Assembly (NCBI RefSeq): GCF_000621625.1 | Contig: NZ_JHXV01000012.1 | Location: 62,001 to 126,000, forward strand | Reading direction: 5' to 3' | Length of the DNA stretch: 64,000 nucleotides | Source of the DNA: Crocinitomix catalasitica ATCC 23190 | GTDB taxonomy: Bacteria; Bacteroidota; Bacteroidia; Flavobacteriales_D; Crocinitomicaceae | Part shown: positions 44,343-53,845 of the stretch, piece after piece | How the letters are laid out: the number at the start of each line of letters is the position of its first letter | Numbering within the stretch: the stretch's first letter is position 1 | Position numbers and translations under genes: made by a program | Notes under the pieces: model-generated | What the model was told of the DNA's origin: nothing | Database searches by the model: none | What the model saw: the letters and a program-made list of their open reading frames with translations, nothing else

Positions 44343-45962
44343 TTATTTTGCAATCTTCTCTTCTGCCAATTTAACAGCATTGTAAACATTCACAATTCCA
44401 CCTGTTGCAGAAAGTGTATCAAACGCTACTTGGTTTGTTGCTTCTCCTGGTAATGGTGTTGTTCTGTCAATTTCTTGAACCGATGCAAAAATAATTTCTT
44501 TAATTTCGATCATTGTTAATGAAGGATAATAAGATTTTAATAAAGCAGCTACTCCAGCAACCATTGGAGCCGCCATTGAAGTACCTTGAATTGCAGCATA
44601 CTCATCATTAGGAGTCGTTGCATAGATCTCTAAACCTGGAGCAAAAACATCAACCTTAGTTTTGTTATAGTTTGAAAAACTTGCAGCTAAACCTGGACGA
44701 ACTAAAAATGGACCATCTTTAGACAATTTAGATTTTTTGTATTTAGTTGAAGCTCCTACTTCAATCCAGTTCGTGAATTTTTCATTCATAAAACTGTATT
44801 GTGGAGTTGGATAGTTAGGTTCAACACCTATATCTTTAGATGAGTTACCAGCAGCATGTACTAATAATACTCCTTTATCTTCAGCATATTTAATTGCGTT
44901 TGCAACTTCTTCTTGATATGGTGAATAAGATTTACCAAAACTCATATTTACAACTTGCGCTCCGTTATCAACTGCATATCTAATTGCTAAAGCAACATCT
45001 TTATCAGCTTCATCTCCGTCAGGAACAGCTCTAACAGACATAATTAAAATATTATCTGCTACACCATCATTACCGATACCGTTATTTCTAACCGCTCCAA
45101 TAATTCCTGCAACGTGTGTTCCGTGAAATGCGTCAGGACCTTCAACATCATTATTCCCGTAGTTTACATCAGTAAAATCATTTGGATTATCTCCAATAAT
45201 TGTTCTTCCTGCAACCTCAGCATTATAATGTGTATTCAATTGATTCGTAAAATGATCAACTGCACCTTGTAAGCTCTCTTTAGACCAACCATTTTCTAAA
45301 GCCATTGTCATAAACTCAACATCAGCAGCCGTAGATGGATCAGATTTTTTCAAACCTTCTAAGTCTTTTACTGTAAAATCTTTTTTTCCTAATTTTGTTT
45401 CGATAGACGTTCTTGTCTCTCCTACTTTAGCAATAATTTGTTCAACTCTACCTAAAGTTTGTTGCGCATTAGTAACTGCACCTTCGTATTCAGCTTTAAC
45501 CACTTTATACAATTCGTAATCACTTTTATCCGTAGGCTTAACATCACTTTCGTTAACACCATCAAATTTCTTAGATAAACTAACATATAAACGAGTAACC
45601 TCTAATTGCTCAGAATTCATGTTTTCACCATCAGCATTCCCTAAGAAATTCCAACCGTGTACATCATCAATATATCCGTTATTATCATCATCAATACCGT
45701 TACCAGCAATCTCATCAGTATTTACCCAAATTTTGCCTTTTAAGTCTACGTGCTCAATATCAACACCAGAATCAATAACAGCAACTACTACTGGTTTAGA
45801 TTCTTTTGCAGATAAAAGTTTAGCGTATGCTTTATCCGTACTCATACCAAATTTAGCACCATTATACCAATTCAATATTTTTTTATCAACGTTTTCTTGA
45901 GCTCCAACAGTTTGAGAAGCCAATAAAAGCGTTGCTACAGCAATTTTTCCGAATTTATTCAT
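44343..45962 (-). CDS. Subtilisin-like (S8) serine protease, 539 aa
   Basis: Start taken at MNKFGKIAVATLLLASQTVGAQ, which is a signal peptide; the longer frame from 46028 would bury it. Catalytic triad: aspartate in VVAVIDSGVDIEHVDL (about residue 65), histidine in DAFHGTHVAGIIGA (about 285), serine in QGTSMAAPMVAGVAA (about 490). An insertion of about 150 residues lies between Asp and His, longer than in plain subtilisins. No T9SS sorting domain, so it probably stays in the periplasm. Divergent from the second subtilase. Confidence 0.92.
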   Translation of the reverse strand: MNKFGKIAVATLLLASQTVGAQENVDKKILNWYNGAKFGMSTDKAYAKLLSAKESKPVVVAVIDSGVDIEHVDLKGKIWVNTDEIAGNGIDDDNNGYIDDVHGWNFLGNADGENMNSEQLEVTRLYVSLSKKFDGVNESDVKPTDKSDYELYKVVKAEYEGAVTNAQQTLGRVEQIIAKVGETRTSIETKLGKKDFTVKDLEGLKKSDPSTAADVEFMTMALENGWSKESLQGAVDHFTNQLNTHYNAEVAGRTIIGDNPNDFTDVNYGNNDVEGPDAFHGTHVAGIIGAVRNNGIGNDGVADNILIMSVRAVPDGDEADKDVALAIRYAVDNGAQVVNMSFGKSYSPYQEEVANAIKYAEDKGVLLVHAAGNSSKDIGVEPNYPTPQYSFMNEKFTNWIEVGASTKYKKSKLSKDGPFLVRPGLAASFSNYNKTKVDVFAPGLEIYATTPNDEYAAIQGTSMAAPMVAGVAALLKSYYPSLTMIEIKEIIFASVQEIDRTTPLPGEATNQVAFDTLSATGGIVNVYNAVKLAEEKIAK

Positions 45963-46089
45963 TTTATGATTAATTTTATATTGGCTAAAAGTACAAGAAA
46001 TCTTAGAATAATCCTCGTCAGAATACATGAAAGGTAATATTCCATTTTAATCGTGCAAAAAATATATTCGGTTAGAATAAACCATTTCG

Positions 46090-46097
46090 TAGTTTTG
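46090..46097 (+). promoter_or_regulatory. Candidate -7 element of the T9SS subtilase gene
   Basis: TAGTTTTG fits TAnnTTTG and lies 22 bases before the start codon. No good -33 TTG at the right distance, so it is a weaker prediction than at mscS. Confidence 0.4.
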
Positions 46098-46119
46098 TCC
46101 GTCATTAAAGCACAACGAT

Positions 46120-48684
46120 ATGAAACATCTCTATACACTATTTATATTATTATTGGCAAGTCCAATAGTTTTATCACAGAATACAACGTGGGAAAGTATT
46201 TCCCTTAAACATTATAAGCAGAAAAACGCTTTGTTAGTTACTGACTTTGCCGTAAAAGGCCAGGTTGATAAAATTAAGAGTTTTCAAGGCATCACGTATA
46301 AATACAGTGCAGATTCATGGCATTTTATTCGTTGTACCCCTAACGAACTTACAGTGATGATTCAAGGTGGAATGATTTCGCAAGTTTATTTTAATCCTGC
46401 TGTTCCTAAAGAATTGAATGATACGATGCGGATTGTTCAAAATATTGACAGTGTGCACAATGGTAATGCTCCACTCCCAACCGCTTTAACTGGCGCTGGT
46501 GTTGTTGTTGGTTATATCGATTCAGGTTTAGATTTTAATCATGAAGATTTTAAAAATGACGATGGCACTTCACGTGTTTTATATTATTGGGATCATACAC
46601 TTGCTTTTGACGAAGACAGAACACCTGCTAGATATGGTTACGGCCAACTTTGGTCGAATGCTGATATTGACGCAGGAATTTGTACTTCTGGAGACGGAAG
46701 TGCTCATGGAACAACTGTTACTGGTGCAGGATCTGGAAATGGAAGAGCAACTGGAACACATAAAGGTGTGGCGCCAGATTCTGATATCATTATAGTTGAA
46801 ACGAATTTTGGATTGGCAAACTGGACCTTAACCGTTGCTGATGGTATTGATTTTATATTTGCTATGGCAGATGAATTGGGTAAACCAGCAGTTGTAAATA
46901 CAAGTGTTGGGAGTTACTTAGGTAGTCATGATGGAACGGATCCAGCATCTGTTATAATCGATAGCATATTGCATGCTAAAACCGGTCGAATAGTTGTCGC
47001 TGCAGCAGGAAATTCAGGAAATCAAGGTAGTTACCATTTAAAAGCTGATGTTGATGAAGACACTAGCTTTTGTTGGTTTGATGTAAATATGGAATCGGCT
47101 TTTGGTGTGCCAGCCGTATATTTTGATTTATGGGCAGACACGGCAGACTTTAGAAATGTAAATTTTGCTTTTGGTGCCGACCTTGTAGATCCTACATTTG
47201 AATTTAGAGCAAGAACAGATTTTTATACAATCATCCCTTTATTAGGCACAACAGTTTATGATACGATTCGCGTTGGCGAACATAATTTAGCGCCTGTTGA
47301 ATTCTTTTGTGAAGAAATAAATGGTGTTTACCATATAGAAATGGTTATCTTAAATCCTGATTCGTCTGATTATTATTTTAGATTCGAAACTTTTGGTGAA
47401 GGCACCTATGATTTATGGTCGGGAGCTTGGTTAGGAGCTTCAGAGATTGTAAATTCAGGTTTACCTGATGAAATGGATTTTCCTGACATCGCTCATTTTA
47501 ATCTTCCGGATTCTAATTCAACCATTGTAAGTTCTTGGACATGTTCACCAAAGGTTGTGACCGTTGGAAATTTCAAGAACCAATACGACTATATCGATTA
47601 TGCAGGTGAACCATATATTGTAGCAGGAGGACCTCCTGGCGAATTAAGTCCAGCATCTAGTAAAGGACCAAATAGAAAAGGTTTGATTAAACCAGATGTA
47701 TCAGCAACTGGTGATGGAATAATGAGTGCTTGTCCTCTTTGGCTATCAGCATCATTAAGAGAAAGTAATCCGAGTATGTTAGCTGAAGGTGGTCAACATG
47801 TGCGAAATGGTGGTACATCAATGGCCTCTCCTGTAATTGCAGGAATTGCAGCACTTTATTTAGAGAAATGCCCCAATGCTAGTTATCAAGATTTTCTAAA
47901 TGATTTACATGACTATAGTTATGAAGATGGTTTTACAGAAGTAACGCCTAATAATGCTTATGGATACGGAAAAGTAAATGCCTTCTATATGTTGAATCAA
48001 AGTAATTTTGATGTAACAGTTACAGGCGATACACTAATCTGTGAAACACCTAAAGTTTTTGCAACTGTTGAGGATGATTTTGCTGCGTATAAATGGTTTA
48101 ACGATGCTACAACATCAAGCATAGAATTAGATGAAACAGCCGACGTTTCTGTTATTGTGAGTGATGAAAAAGGCTGTAAAGCATATTCCGATACAATACA
48201 TGTTTTAAAAGGTGAAATACCTACCTTCCCAATTATTAATATAGCTGGAGGCGGACTTATTACAACAGCTGCAGATTCTTTTATCTGGTATTTAAATGAC
48301 AACCCAATTATTGATTCTGACAGTCAGTTTTACAATCCTACTGTTACAGGGAATTATGCAGTAGAAGTATTCAGTGAAGATGGCTGTTCGTTAATATCGG
48401 ACTTATATTTTGTTGACTATTCTACTATTGAAGAATTATCTATGAACGAATTTTTAATTTTCCCGAACCCTTTTACAGAAAGATTTAATATTATAAAAAA
48501 TAACCAAGCCTTAAATTCGATTATAATTTCGGATGTTTCAGGTAAATTAATTTATCAGCGTGACGATATTGATGAGAACAATTTGTTCATTTCAGTTGAT
48601 TTGCCTAATCTCGCTTCCGGAACATATATACTCTCGTTATATTATGATCAAAGCTTTAAAAGTTACCGTTTAATAAAAAAATAA
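46120..48684 (+). CDS. T9SS-secreted subtilisin-like protease, 854 aa
   Basis: Signal peptide (ends VLSQ). Triad: aspartate in VVVGYIDSGLDFNHEDF (about residue 134), histidine in GSAHGTTVTGAGSG (about 200), serine in RNGGTSMASPVIAGIAALY (about 567). A long insertion is present between His and Ser. After the protease comes an Ig/PKD-type segment with KVFATVEDDFAAYKWF and GNYAVEVFSEDGCSL, then a type A sorting domain (FLIFPNPFTERF, LPNLASGTYILSLYY) at the end. Secreted through T9SS, likely to degrade external proteins. Such proteases are common in predatory or polymer-degrading Bacteroidota. Confidence 0.94.
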   Translation: MKHLYTLFILLLASPIVLSQNTTWESISLKHYKQKNALLVTDFAVKGQVDKIKSFQGITYKYSADSWHFIRCTPNELTVMIQGGMISQVYFNPAVPKELNDTMRIVQNIDSVHNGNAPLPTALTGAGVVVGYIDSGLDFNHEDFKNDDGTSRVLYYWDHTLAFDEDRTPARYGYGQLWSNADIDAGICTSGDGSAHGTTVTGAGSGNGRATGTHKGVAPDSDIIIVETNFGLANWTLTVADGIDFIFAMADELGKPAVVNTSVGSYLGSHDGTDPASVIIDSILHAKTGRIVVAAAGNSGNQGSYHLKADVDEDTSFCWFDVNMESAFGVPAVYFDLWADTADFRNVNFAFGADLVDPTFEFRARTDFYTIIPLLGTTVYDTIRVGEHNLAPVEFFCEEINGVYHIEMVILNPDSSDYYFRFETFGEGTYDLWSGAWLGASEIVNSGLPDEMDFPDIAHFNLPDSNSTIVSSWTCSPKVVTVGNFKNQYDYIDYAGEPYIVAGGPPGELSPASSKGPNRKGLIKPDVSATGDGIMSACPLWLSASLRESNPSMLAEGGQHVRNGGTSMASPVIAGIAALYLEKCPNASYQDFLNDLHDYSYEDGFTEVTPNNAYGYGKVNAFYMLNQSNFDVTVTGDTLICETPKVFATVEDDFAAYKWFNDATTSSIELDETADVSVIVSDEKGCKAYSDTIHVLKGEIPTFPIINIAGGGLITTAADSFIWYLNDNPIIDSDSQFYNPTVTGNYAVEVFSEDGCSLISDLYFVDYSTIEELSMNEFLIFPNPFTERFNIIKNNQALNSIIISDVSGKLIYQRDDIDENNLFISVDLPNLASGTYILSLYYDQSFKSYRLIKK

Positions 48685-48771
48685 ATAACCAACATTAATG
48701 GGTGTAAAAATAAATACCAATTACATTAATTAAATTTTTACTTTTACTCCCGATTTGAAAAAAAACATTAC

Positions 48772-49200
48772 ATGAATTTAAAAGGAATTATATCTATTGC
48801 TGGCAAACCAGGTTTGTTCAAAGTTGCTGCTCAAGGAAGAAATAATATCATTGTACAATCGTTAGAAACATCTAAAAAGTTTCCAGCTTTCGCTACTGAT
48901 AAGATATCTGCTTTAGAGGATATTTGTATTTATACCTACGAAGAAGACGTTCCTTTAGCGGAAGTATATTCGAAATTGGCAGAAATAGCAAATTTCGAAA
49001 AGTCTTTAAGTCATAAAGAAAAGCCAGAATCATTGCGTGCAGAACTTGAAAAATTCTTGCCTGATTACGATCAAGATCGTGTTTATGATACTGATATCAA
49101 GAAATTATTTCAATGGTATAACATTCTAGTAGAACATGGAATTGTTTCGAAAGAAAATGAAAAACAAGAAAGTGAAGTCGCGCAGAGCGAGGAGGAATAA
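48772..49200 (+). CDS. DUF5606 protein, 142 aa
   Basis: MNLKGIISIAGKPGLFKVAAQGRN, EDICIYTYEEDVPLAEVY and LFQWYNILVEHGIV match DUF5606, a Bacteroidota-only family of unknown function. Cytoplasmic. The start codon follows an AT-rich stretch after the T9SS protease. It ends in front of a strong terminator. Confidence 0.88.
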   Translation: MNLKGIISIAGKPGLFKVAAQGRNNIIVQSLETSKKFPAFATDKISALEDICIYTYEEDVPLAEVYSKLAEIANFEKSLSHKEKPESLRAELEKFLPDYDQDRVYDTDIKKLFQWYNILVEHGIVSKENEKQESEVAQSEEE

Positions 49201-49217
49201 AAATATCAAATAAATTT

Positions 49218-49252
49218 AAAAGGGGCTGTTTGAAAAAACAGCCCCTTTTTTA
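49218..49252 (+). terminator. Terminator of the DUF5606 gene
   Basis: AAAAGGGGCTGTTT and AAACAGCCCCTTTT with loop GAAA or AAA form a 14-bp stem followed by a T-run. One of the strongest hairpins of the window, 18 bp after the DUF5606 stop. The T-run overlaps the stop of the convergent small gene at 49250. Confidence 0.92.
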
Positions 49253-49417
49253 GTTTAATAAGATTTCAACTTGTTTGACATTCACGTCAAATTCTTCGTT
49301 TTTAGAGTTCAATACTTCAAATGATTTTGAAAAAGCCAAAATTGTATCAATTGTCGATTTTTTTGGCATTTTTAAAGTCTTGTTTGTTGCAGACTCTTCA
49401 TTGTTGTAGATTTTCAT
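49250..49417 (-). CDS. Small conserved protein, 55 aa
   Basis: Too short for most gene lists. The frame starts at 49417 (an ATG three bases upstream at 49420 is also in frame) and ends with TAA at 49250-49252. The peptide contains MPKKSTIDTILAFSKSFEVL, which I recall as a recurring short motif of small Bacteroidota proteins. No signal or membrane segment. Its last codons sit in the terminator of the convergent DUF5606 gene. Function unknown; being on the opposite strand to that gene, its transcript would be antisense to the terminator. Confidence 0.65.
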   Translation of the reverse strand: MKIYNNEESATNKTLKMPKKSTIDTILAFSKSFEVLNSKNEEFDVNVKQVEILLN

Positions 49418-49480
49418 CATAGGCTACTTATACGGGTTTTTTATTATAAACTGAATTAGTATAAATATATTGTATTTAAC

Positions 49481-49519
49481 AAAAAAAAATCTTTGCCCAT
49501 TTAGAACAAAGATTTTTTT
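49481..49519 (-). terminator. Terminator of the ECF sigma factor gene
   Basis: On the minus strand AAAAAAATCTTTG pairs with CAAAGATTTTTTT across a short loop (TTCTAAATGGG), then a T-run. It begins about 20 bp after the sigma factor stop at 49539. Confidence 0.85.
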
Positions 49520-49538
49520 CTGGAATGATATTTTTCAG

Positions 49539-50135
49539 TTATACTGTGATACTCACGTCATGTTTGTGAACCAATTTTCTTAAATTAATTAATGCATAAC
49601 GCATTCTTCCAAGCGCTGTATTAATACTAATATCTTCTTTATCAGCTATATCTTTGAACGACATCCCCTTAAACATTCTATTTTTCAAAACATCGCGTTG
49701 TTCGTCAGGTAAAAAATCAACTAAACGAACTAAGTCCGTCTCAATTTGTTCTTTAATCATCACATCCTCAATATTCTTATCCGTTAATGATAAAACAGAA
49801 AAGATATTAAAGTCATCACCTTTTGAGCTCGATTCAGATACCATTTTCATTTTATTACTTCTTCTAAAATGATCGACGACCATATTATGCGAAATTGTAA
49901 GTACCCATGGTAAGAATTTTCCTTCTTCATTATAAGACCCATTTTTTAAAGTACGAATCACTTTAATAAATACATCTTGGAATAAATCATTCGCAAGACT
50001 TTCGTCACGAACCTTAGACATTATATATCCAAAAATACGGCCTCTATTTCTATTCAGTAATAATTCGAAAGATTTCTCATCACCAGCGAGATACGAACGT
50101 ATCAATTCTTGATCAGTTAAAACTAGATTTTTCAT
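49539..50135 (-). CDS. ECF-type RNA polymerase sigma factor, 198 aa
   Basis: Region 2 is NRGRIFGYIMSKVRDESLANDLFQDVFIKVI (about 28-58), region 4 is RDVLKNRMFKGMSFKDIADKEDISINTALGRMRYALINLRK (about 148-188). No anti-sigma gene is adjacent. Bacteroidota have many such factors; the single-gene arrangement gives no hint of the stress or polymer that it responds to. The 326-bp gap upstream is shared with uvrA. Confidence 0.93.
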   Translation of the reverse strand: MKNLVLTDQELIRSYLAGDEKSFELLLNRNRGRIFGYIMSKVRDESLANDLFQDVFIKVIRTLKNGSYNEEGKFLPWVLTISHNMVVDHFRRSNKMKMVSESSSKGDDFNIFSVLSLTDKNIEDVMIKEQIETDLVRLVDFLPDEQRDVLKNRMFKGMSFKDIADKEDISINTALGRMRYALINLRKLVHKHDVSITV

Positions 50136-50461
50136 AATACACTTTTAAGCACGAACTATGAATTAGCTCGACATTTTTTTCATTTCAATTTTCAAAGTGT
50201 ACTTGTGTTATCTATAGTTTTATTTTAAGTGATGAGCACCAAATATATAACTTTTCAATTAAAAAACAAAATTTTAAGGATCAAACTTATAGTTCTCCTG
50301 TTTCCTTATATACAATTGAAATTCAATTCACAACTGTTTATTATGTATGACTCGGTCGAATTTTAATGATATAAAGTCTACCTCAAAAAAAATATTTATC
50401 CACCGAGTGAAGTCATTATTATGCTTTATCTTTGAACGAATTAAATAACGAATAGCACACG
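50136..50461. promoter_or_regulatory. Divergent gap between sigma factor and uvrA
   Basis: 326 bp. On the plus strand TATCTTTG at 50427-50434 fits the -7 element TAnnTTTG, 27 bases before the uvrA start. No -33 element at the usual spacing is visible. Sigma factor side: no clear motif. No open frame. Confidence 0.5.
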
Positions 50462-53260
50462 ATGAAAGTGAACAAAAAATCGATTAAAATTAAAGGGGCA
50501 AGAGTTCATAATTTAAAGAATATATCTTTGACCATACCCCACAATCAATTTGTTGTTATCACTGGTCTTTCAGGCTCTGGAAAGAGTTCAATTGCCTTTG
50601 ATACGCTATTCGCTGAAGGTCAAAGAAGATATGTCGAAAGCCTTTCTTCGTACGCAAGACAATTCCTAGGAAAATTAGACAAACCAGATGTTGATTATAT
50701 TAAAGGTATTTCTCCTGCCATAGCTATTGAGCAAAAAGTAATCAGTAATAATCCTCGTTCTACCTTAGGAACAGTAACAGAGATCTATGATTATTTAAAA
50801 GTATTATTCGCCAGAATTGGTAAAACTTACAGTCCTACAAGCGGAAAAGAAGTTAAAAAGCATACGGTTACAGACGTTGTGAATGTAATTCGTAACTTCA
50901 AAGAAGGTGAAAAGTATTTAATTCTAGCACCTTGGATTATTCATGAGAACAATACCATTAAAAAATCAATTGAGACATTAGTATCTCAAGGTTATACAAA
51001 GGTTCAAGTTAACGATGATATTATTAATTTAGATGAAATTGACCCTAAATCATATCAAAAGAATAAATCATATATCGTAATTGACAGATTGAGTCATATG
51101 CTCGATGATGAGGATTATTTATCACGAATTGCTGACTCGATTCAAACTTCTTTCTACGAAGGTTTTGGTGATTGTATTGTGCAAATTTTTGACACGAAAA
51201 AGCAATTCAAATTTTCAAATAGATTCGAGTTAGACGGAATAGAATTTATAGAACCTTCGGTTAACTTTTTCTCTTTTAATAATCCTTATGGTGCTTGTCA
51301 AACTTGCGAAGGTTACGGCAGTGTTATTGGCATTGATGAGAATTTGGTTATTCCTGATAAAAACCTGAGTATCTTCAATGAAGCAGTAGCCGCTTGGAGA
51401 GGTGAAAAAATGCGTGAATGGAAAGATAGTTTTATTGCCCAGTCAGTAAAAAATAAATTTCCTATTCATAAGCCTTTTGTAGAACTAAGTGAAGAGGATA
51501 AGCATTTACTTTGGCATGGAAATGTGCATACGCAAGGTATCAATGATTTCTTCTCATTTCTTGAAACGCAATCTTATAAAATTCAATATCGTATTATGTT
51601 GTCCCGATATAGAGGCAAAACTAAATGTCACGATTGCAGAGGGACTCGTTTACGTAAAGAAACCAACTATGTTAAAGTTGATCAATATAATTTAAGTGAC
51701 TTTTTATTATATCCTGTTGATGAATTATTACCGATTTTTGAAAGTTTAAAATTAGATAAATTCCAAACAGATGTCGCGGATAGATTAATTCTAGAAATTA
51801 AAAATAGATTACAATATTTAAATGATGTTGGTCTCGGCTACTTAACATTAAATAGAAGATCTTCATCTGTTTCTGGAGGAGAATCACAACGTATTAATTT
51901 AGCAACATCTTTAGGAAGTAGCTTAGTTGGTTCGATGTATATATTAGACGAACCGAGTATCGGTTTACATCCTCGCGATACACAACGTCTCGTTCAAATT
52001 CTAAATCAATTAAAAGCTGTCGGGAATACAGTTATAGTAGTGGAACATGAAGAAGAGATAATGTTAGCGGCTGATCAAATCATTGACATTGGACCATTGG
52101 CTGGTAAATATGGTGGAGAGGTCGTTTTTCAAGGTAATCACGCTGACTTATTGAAAGCAAAGAATAGTTTAACTGCGGATTATCTAACAGGACGCAAAGT
52201 AATACCTATTCCTGAAAGAAGAAGAAAACTCAATAGTCACTTGCTCATTGAAGGTGCAAGAGAGAATAATTTAAAGAATATCACAGCTAAAATTCCATTG
52301 AATGGATTGGTTTGTGTCTCTGGCGTGAGTGGTTCGGGAAAATCGACTTTAATTAAGCAGATTCTTTACCCTGCCTTATTAAAAGCGCTAGGAAAATCAA
52401 GTAATCCTATTGGCGATTTTGACAAATTGAGCGGAGATGTTAGCAGACTTCACGATGTTGAAATGGTGGATCAAAATCCAATCGGACGATCTTCGAGAAG
52501 TAATCCTGCGACCTACGTAAAGGCTTTTGATTATATCAGAGAATTATTTTCTCGCGAGCAACTTTCAAAAATTAGAGGTTTAAAACCTGGTCATTTCTCA
52601 TACAATGTTCCAGGTGGAAGATGTGAGGTATGTAAAGGAGAAGGTGAAATTACAATCTCTATGCAATTCATGGCTGATGTTAAATTAACCTGTGAGGATT
52701 GCAAAGGCAAACGTTATACTCCCGAGACTTTAGATATTGAGTATAAAGGCAAAAATATTCATGATATTCTAAGTCTTTCAATAGAAGAGGCTTTATTGTT
52801 TTTCAGTAAAGATGATAAAACAGAAGCTAAAATAGTAGACAGAATTCAACCACTATTCGATTTGGGATTAGGTTATTTAACAATGGGACAATCATCAAGT
52901 ACGCTATCTGGTGGTGAAGCACAAAGGGTTAAACTTGCTTCGTTCTTGGGACCATCTGCATCTAAAACGAATCAAACATTATTTATTTTTGATGAACCAA
53001 CAACGGGTCTTCACTTTCATGATATAGACAAACTACTGATTGCTTTTTATGAGTTAATCAAAAAAGGGAATTCGATACTAGTAATTGAACACAATAGTGA
53101 TGTATTAAAATGTGCTGATTGGTTGATTGATATAGGTCCCGAAGGTGGTAAACTTGGAGGAAATATTGTTTTTGAAGGAACCCCTGAAGAAATTATTGAC
53201 TGTAAGGAAAGTTATACCGGTCAACATTTAAAGAATAAAAAAATACTTGAAAAAGTTTAG
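50462..53260 (+). CDS. uvrA: Excinuclease ABC subunit A, 932 aa
   Basis: Damage-recognition ATPase of nucleotide excision repair. Two ABC units: Walker A GLSGSGKSS (about residue 35) and GVSGSGKST (about 620); signatures SVSGGESQRINLA and LSGGEAQRVKLA; Walker B ILDEPSIGLHP and IFDEPTTGLHF. Zinc modules: CQTCEGYG with CHDCRGTR, and CEVCKGEG with CEDCKGKR, four cysteines each. Length is near normal. Whether it is the only uvrA or a second copy cannot be decided here. Its stop overlaps the stop of idi by three bases. Confidence 0.95.
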   Translation: MKVNKKSIKIKGARVHNLKNISLTIPHNQFVVITGLSGSGKSSIAFDTLFAEGQRRYVESLSSYARQFLGKLDKPDVDYIKGISPAIAIEQKVISNNPRSTLGTVTEIYDYLKVLFARIGKTYSPTSGKEVKKHTVTDVVNVIRNFKEGEKYLILAPWIIHENNTIKKSIETLVSQGYTKVQVNDDIINLDEIDPKSYQKNKSYIVIDRLSHMLDDEDYLSRIADSIQTSFYEGFGDCIVQIFDTKKQFKFSNRFELDGIEFIEPSVNFFSFNNPYGACQTCEGYGSVIGIDENLVIPDKNLSIFNEAVAAWRGEKMREWKDSFIAQSVKNKFPIHKPFVELSEEDKHLLWHGNVHTQGINDFFSFLETQSYKIQYRIMLSRYRGKTKCHDCRGTRLRKETNYVKVDQYNLSDFLLYPVDELLPIFESLKLDKFQTDVADRLILEIKNRLQYLNDVGLGYLTLNRRSSSVSGGESQRINLATSLGSSLVGSMYILDEPSIGLHPRDTQRLVQILNQLKAVGNTVIVVEHEEEIMLAADQIIDIGPLAGKYGGEVVFQGNHADLLKAKNSLTADYLTGRKVIPIPERRRKLNSHLLIEGARENNLKNITAKIPLNGLVCVSGVSGSGKSTLIKQILYPALLKALGKSSNPIGDFDKLSGDVSRLHDVEMVDQNPIGRSSRSNPATYVKAFDYIRELFSREQLSKIRGLKPGHFSYNVPGGRCEVCKGEGEITISMQFMADVKLTCEDCKGKRYTPETLDIEYKGKNIHDILSLSIEEALLFFSKDDKTEAKIVDRIQPLFDLGLGYLTMGQSSSTLSGGEAQRVKLASFLGPSASKTNQTLFIFDEPTTGLHFHDIDKLLIAFYELIKKGNSILVIEHNSDVLKCADWLIDIGPEGGKLGGNIVFEGTPEEIIDCKESYTGQHLKNKKILEKV

Positions 53261-53784
53261 ACGGAGATTGGATTATCCGCCAAGTGTTTTATCACACGAT
53301 CAAAGATTATTTTGAACCACGCCGTGTATGCTTCTGGATTTTCTTCCAAGTCGATTGAGATCGCTGAAATATCCATATACTTCCACTCTCCTACTTCTTC
53401 TGGATTTACTTCTGGAGCTTCGTTATAGGTTCCGAATAGAACATGGTCAAATTCATTTTCAATCATACCCTGATCCAATTCAGCCCGATAGATGAAGTTA
53501 AATTGTAATTCCATATCACAGGTAAACCCCATCTCTTCCACAAGTCTGCGTTCGGCAGCTTCCTCAACAGTTTCGCCGTCTAAAGGATGACTGCAGCATG
53601 TATTTGTCCACAATCCACCCGAATGATATTTAGATTTTGCTCTGCGTTGCAATAAAAGTTGTTGTTGATTATTAAAAACAAAAACAGAAAACGCACGATG
53701 TAACAATCCTTGCCTGTGTGCTTCTAATTTTTCCATTAGCCCAGTCGGCTCGTCTTGATCATTTACTAAAATAACATTCACCAT
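53257..53784 (-). CDS. idi: Isopentenyl-diphosphate delta-isomerase, type I, 175 aa
   Basis: Interconverts isopentenyl and dimethylallyl diphosphate, the entry step for isoprenoids. Nudix-like fold with the metal-binding histidines in LLHRAFSVFVFN, catalytic cysteine in WTNTCCSHPLDGET, and RRLVEEMGFTC for the Nudix helix; glutamates in IENEFDHVLFG complete the site. Standard short type I enzyme. Convergent with uvrA, sharing TTAG at the stop codons. Confidence 0.95.
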   Translation of the reverse strand: MVNVILVNDQDEPTGLMEKLEAHRQGLLHRAFSVFVFNNQQQLLLQRRAKSKYHSGGLWTNTCCSHPLDGETVEEAAERRLVEEMGFTCDMELQFNFIYRAELDQGMIENEFDHVLFGTYNEAPEVNPEEVGEWKYMDISAISIDLEENPEAYTAWFKIIFDRVIKHLADNPISV

Positions 53785-53845
53785 TTACAATCTAATTGTG
53801 ACATGCCGATTTTAGACAATGCCTATTAAAAGCTACGAAATTAAT

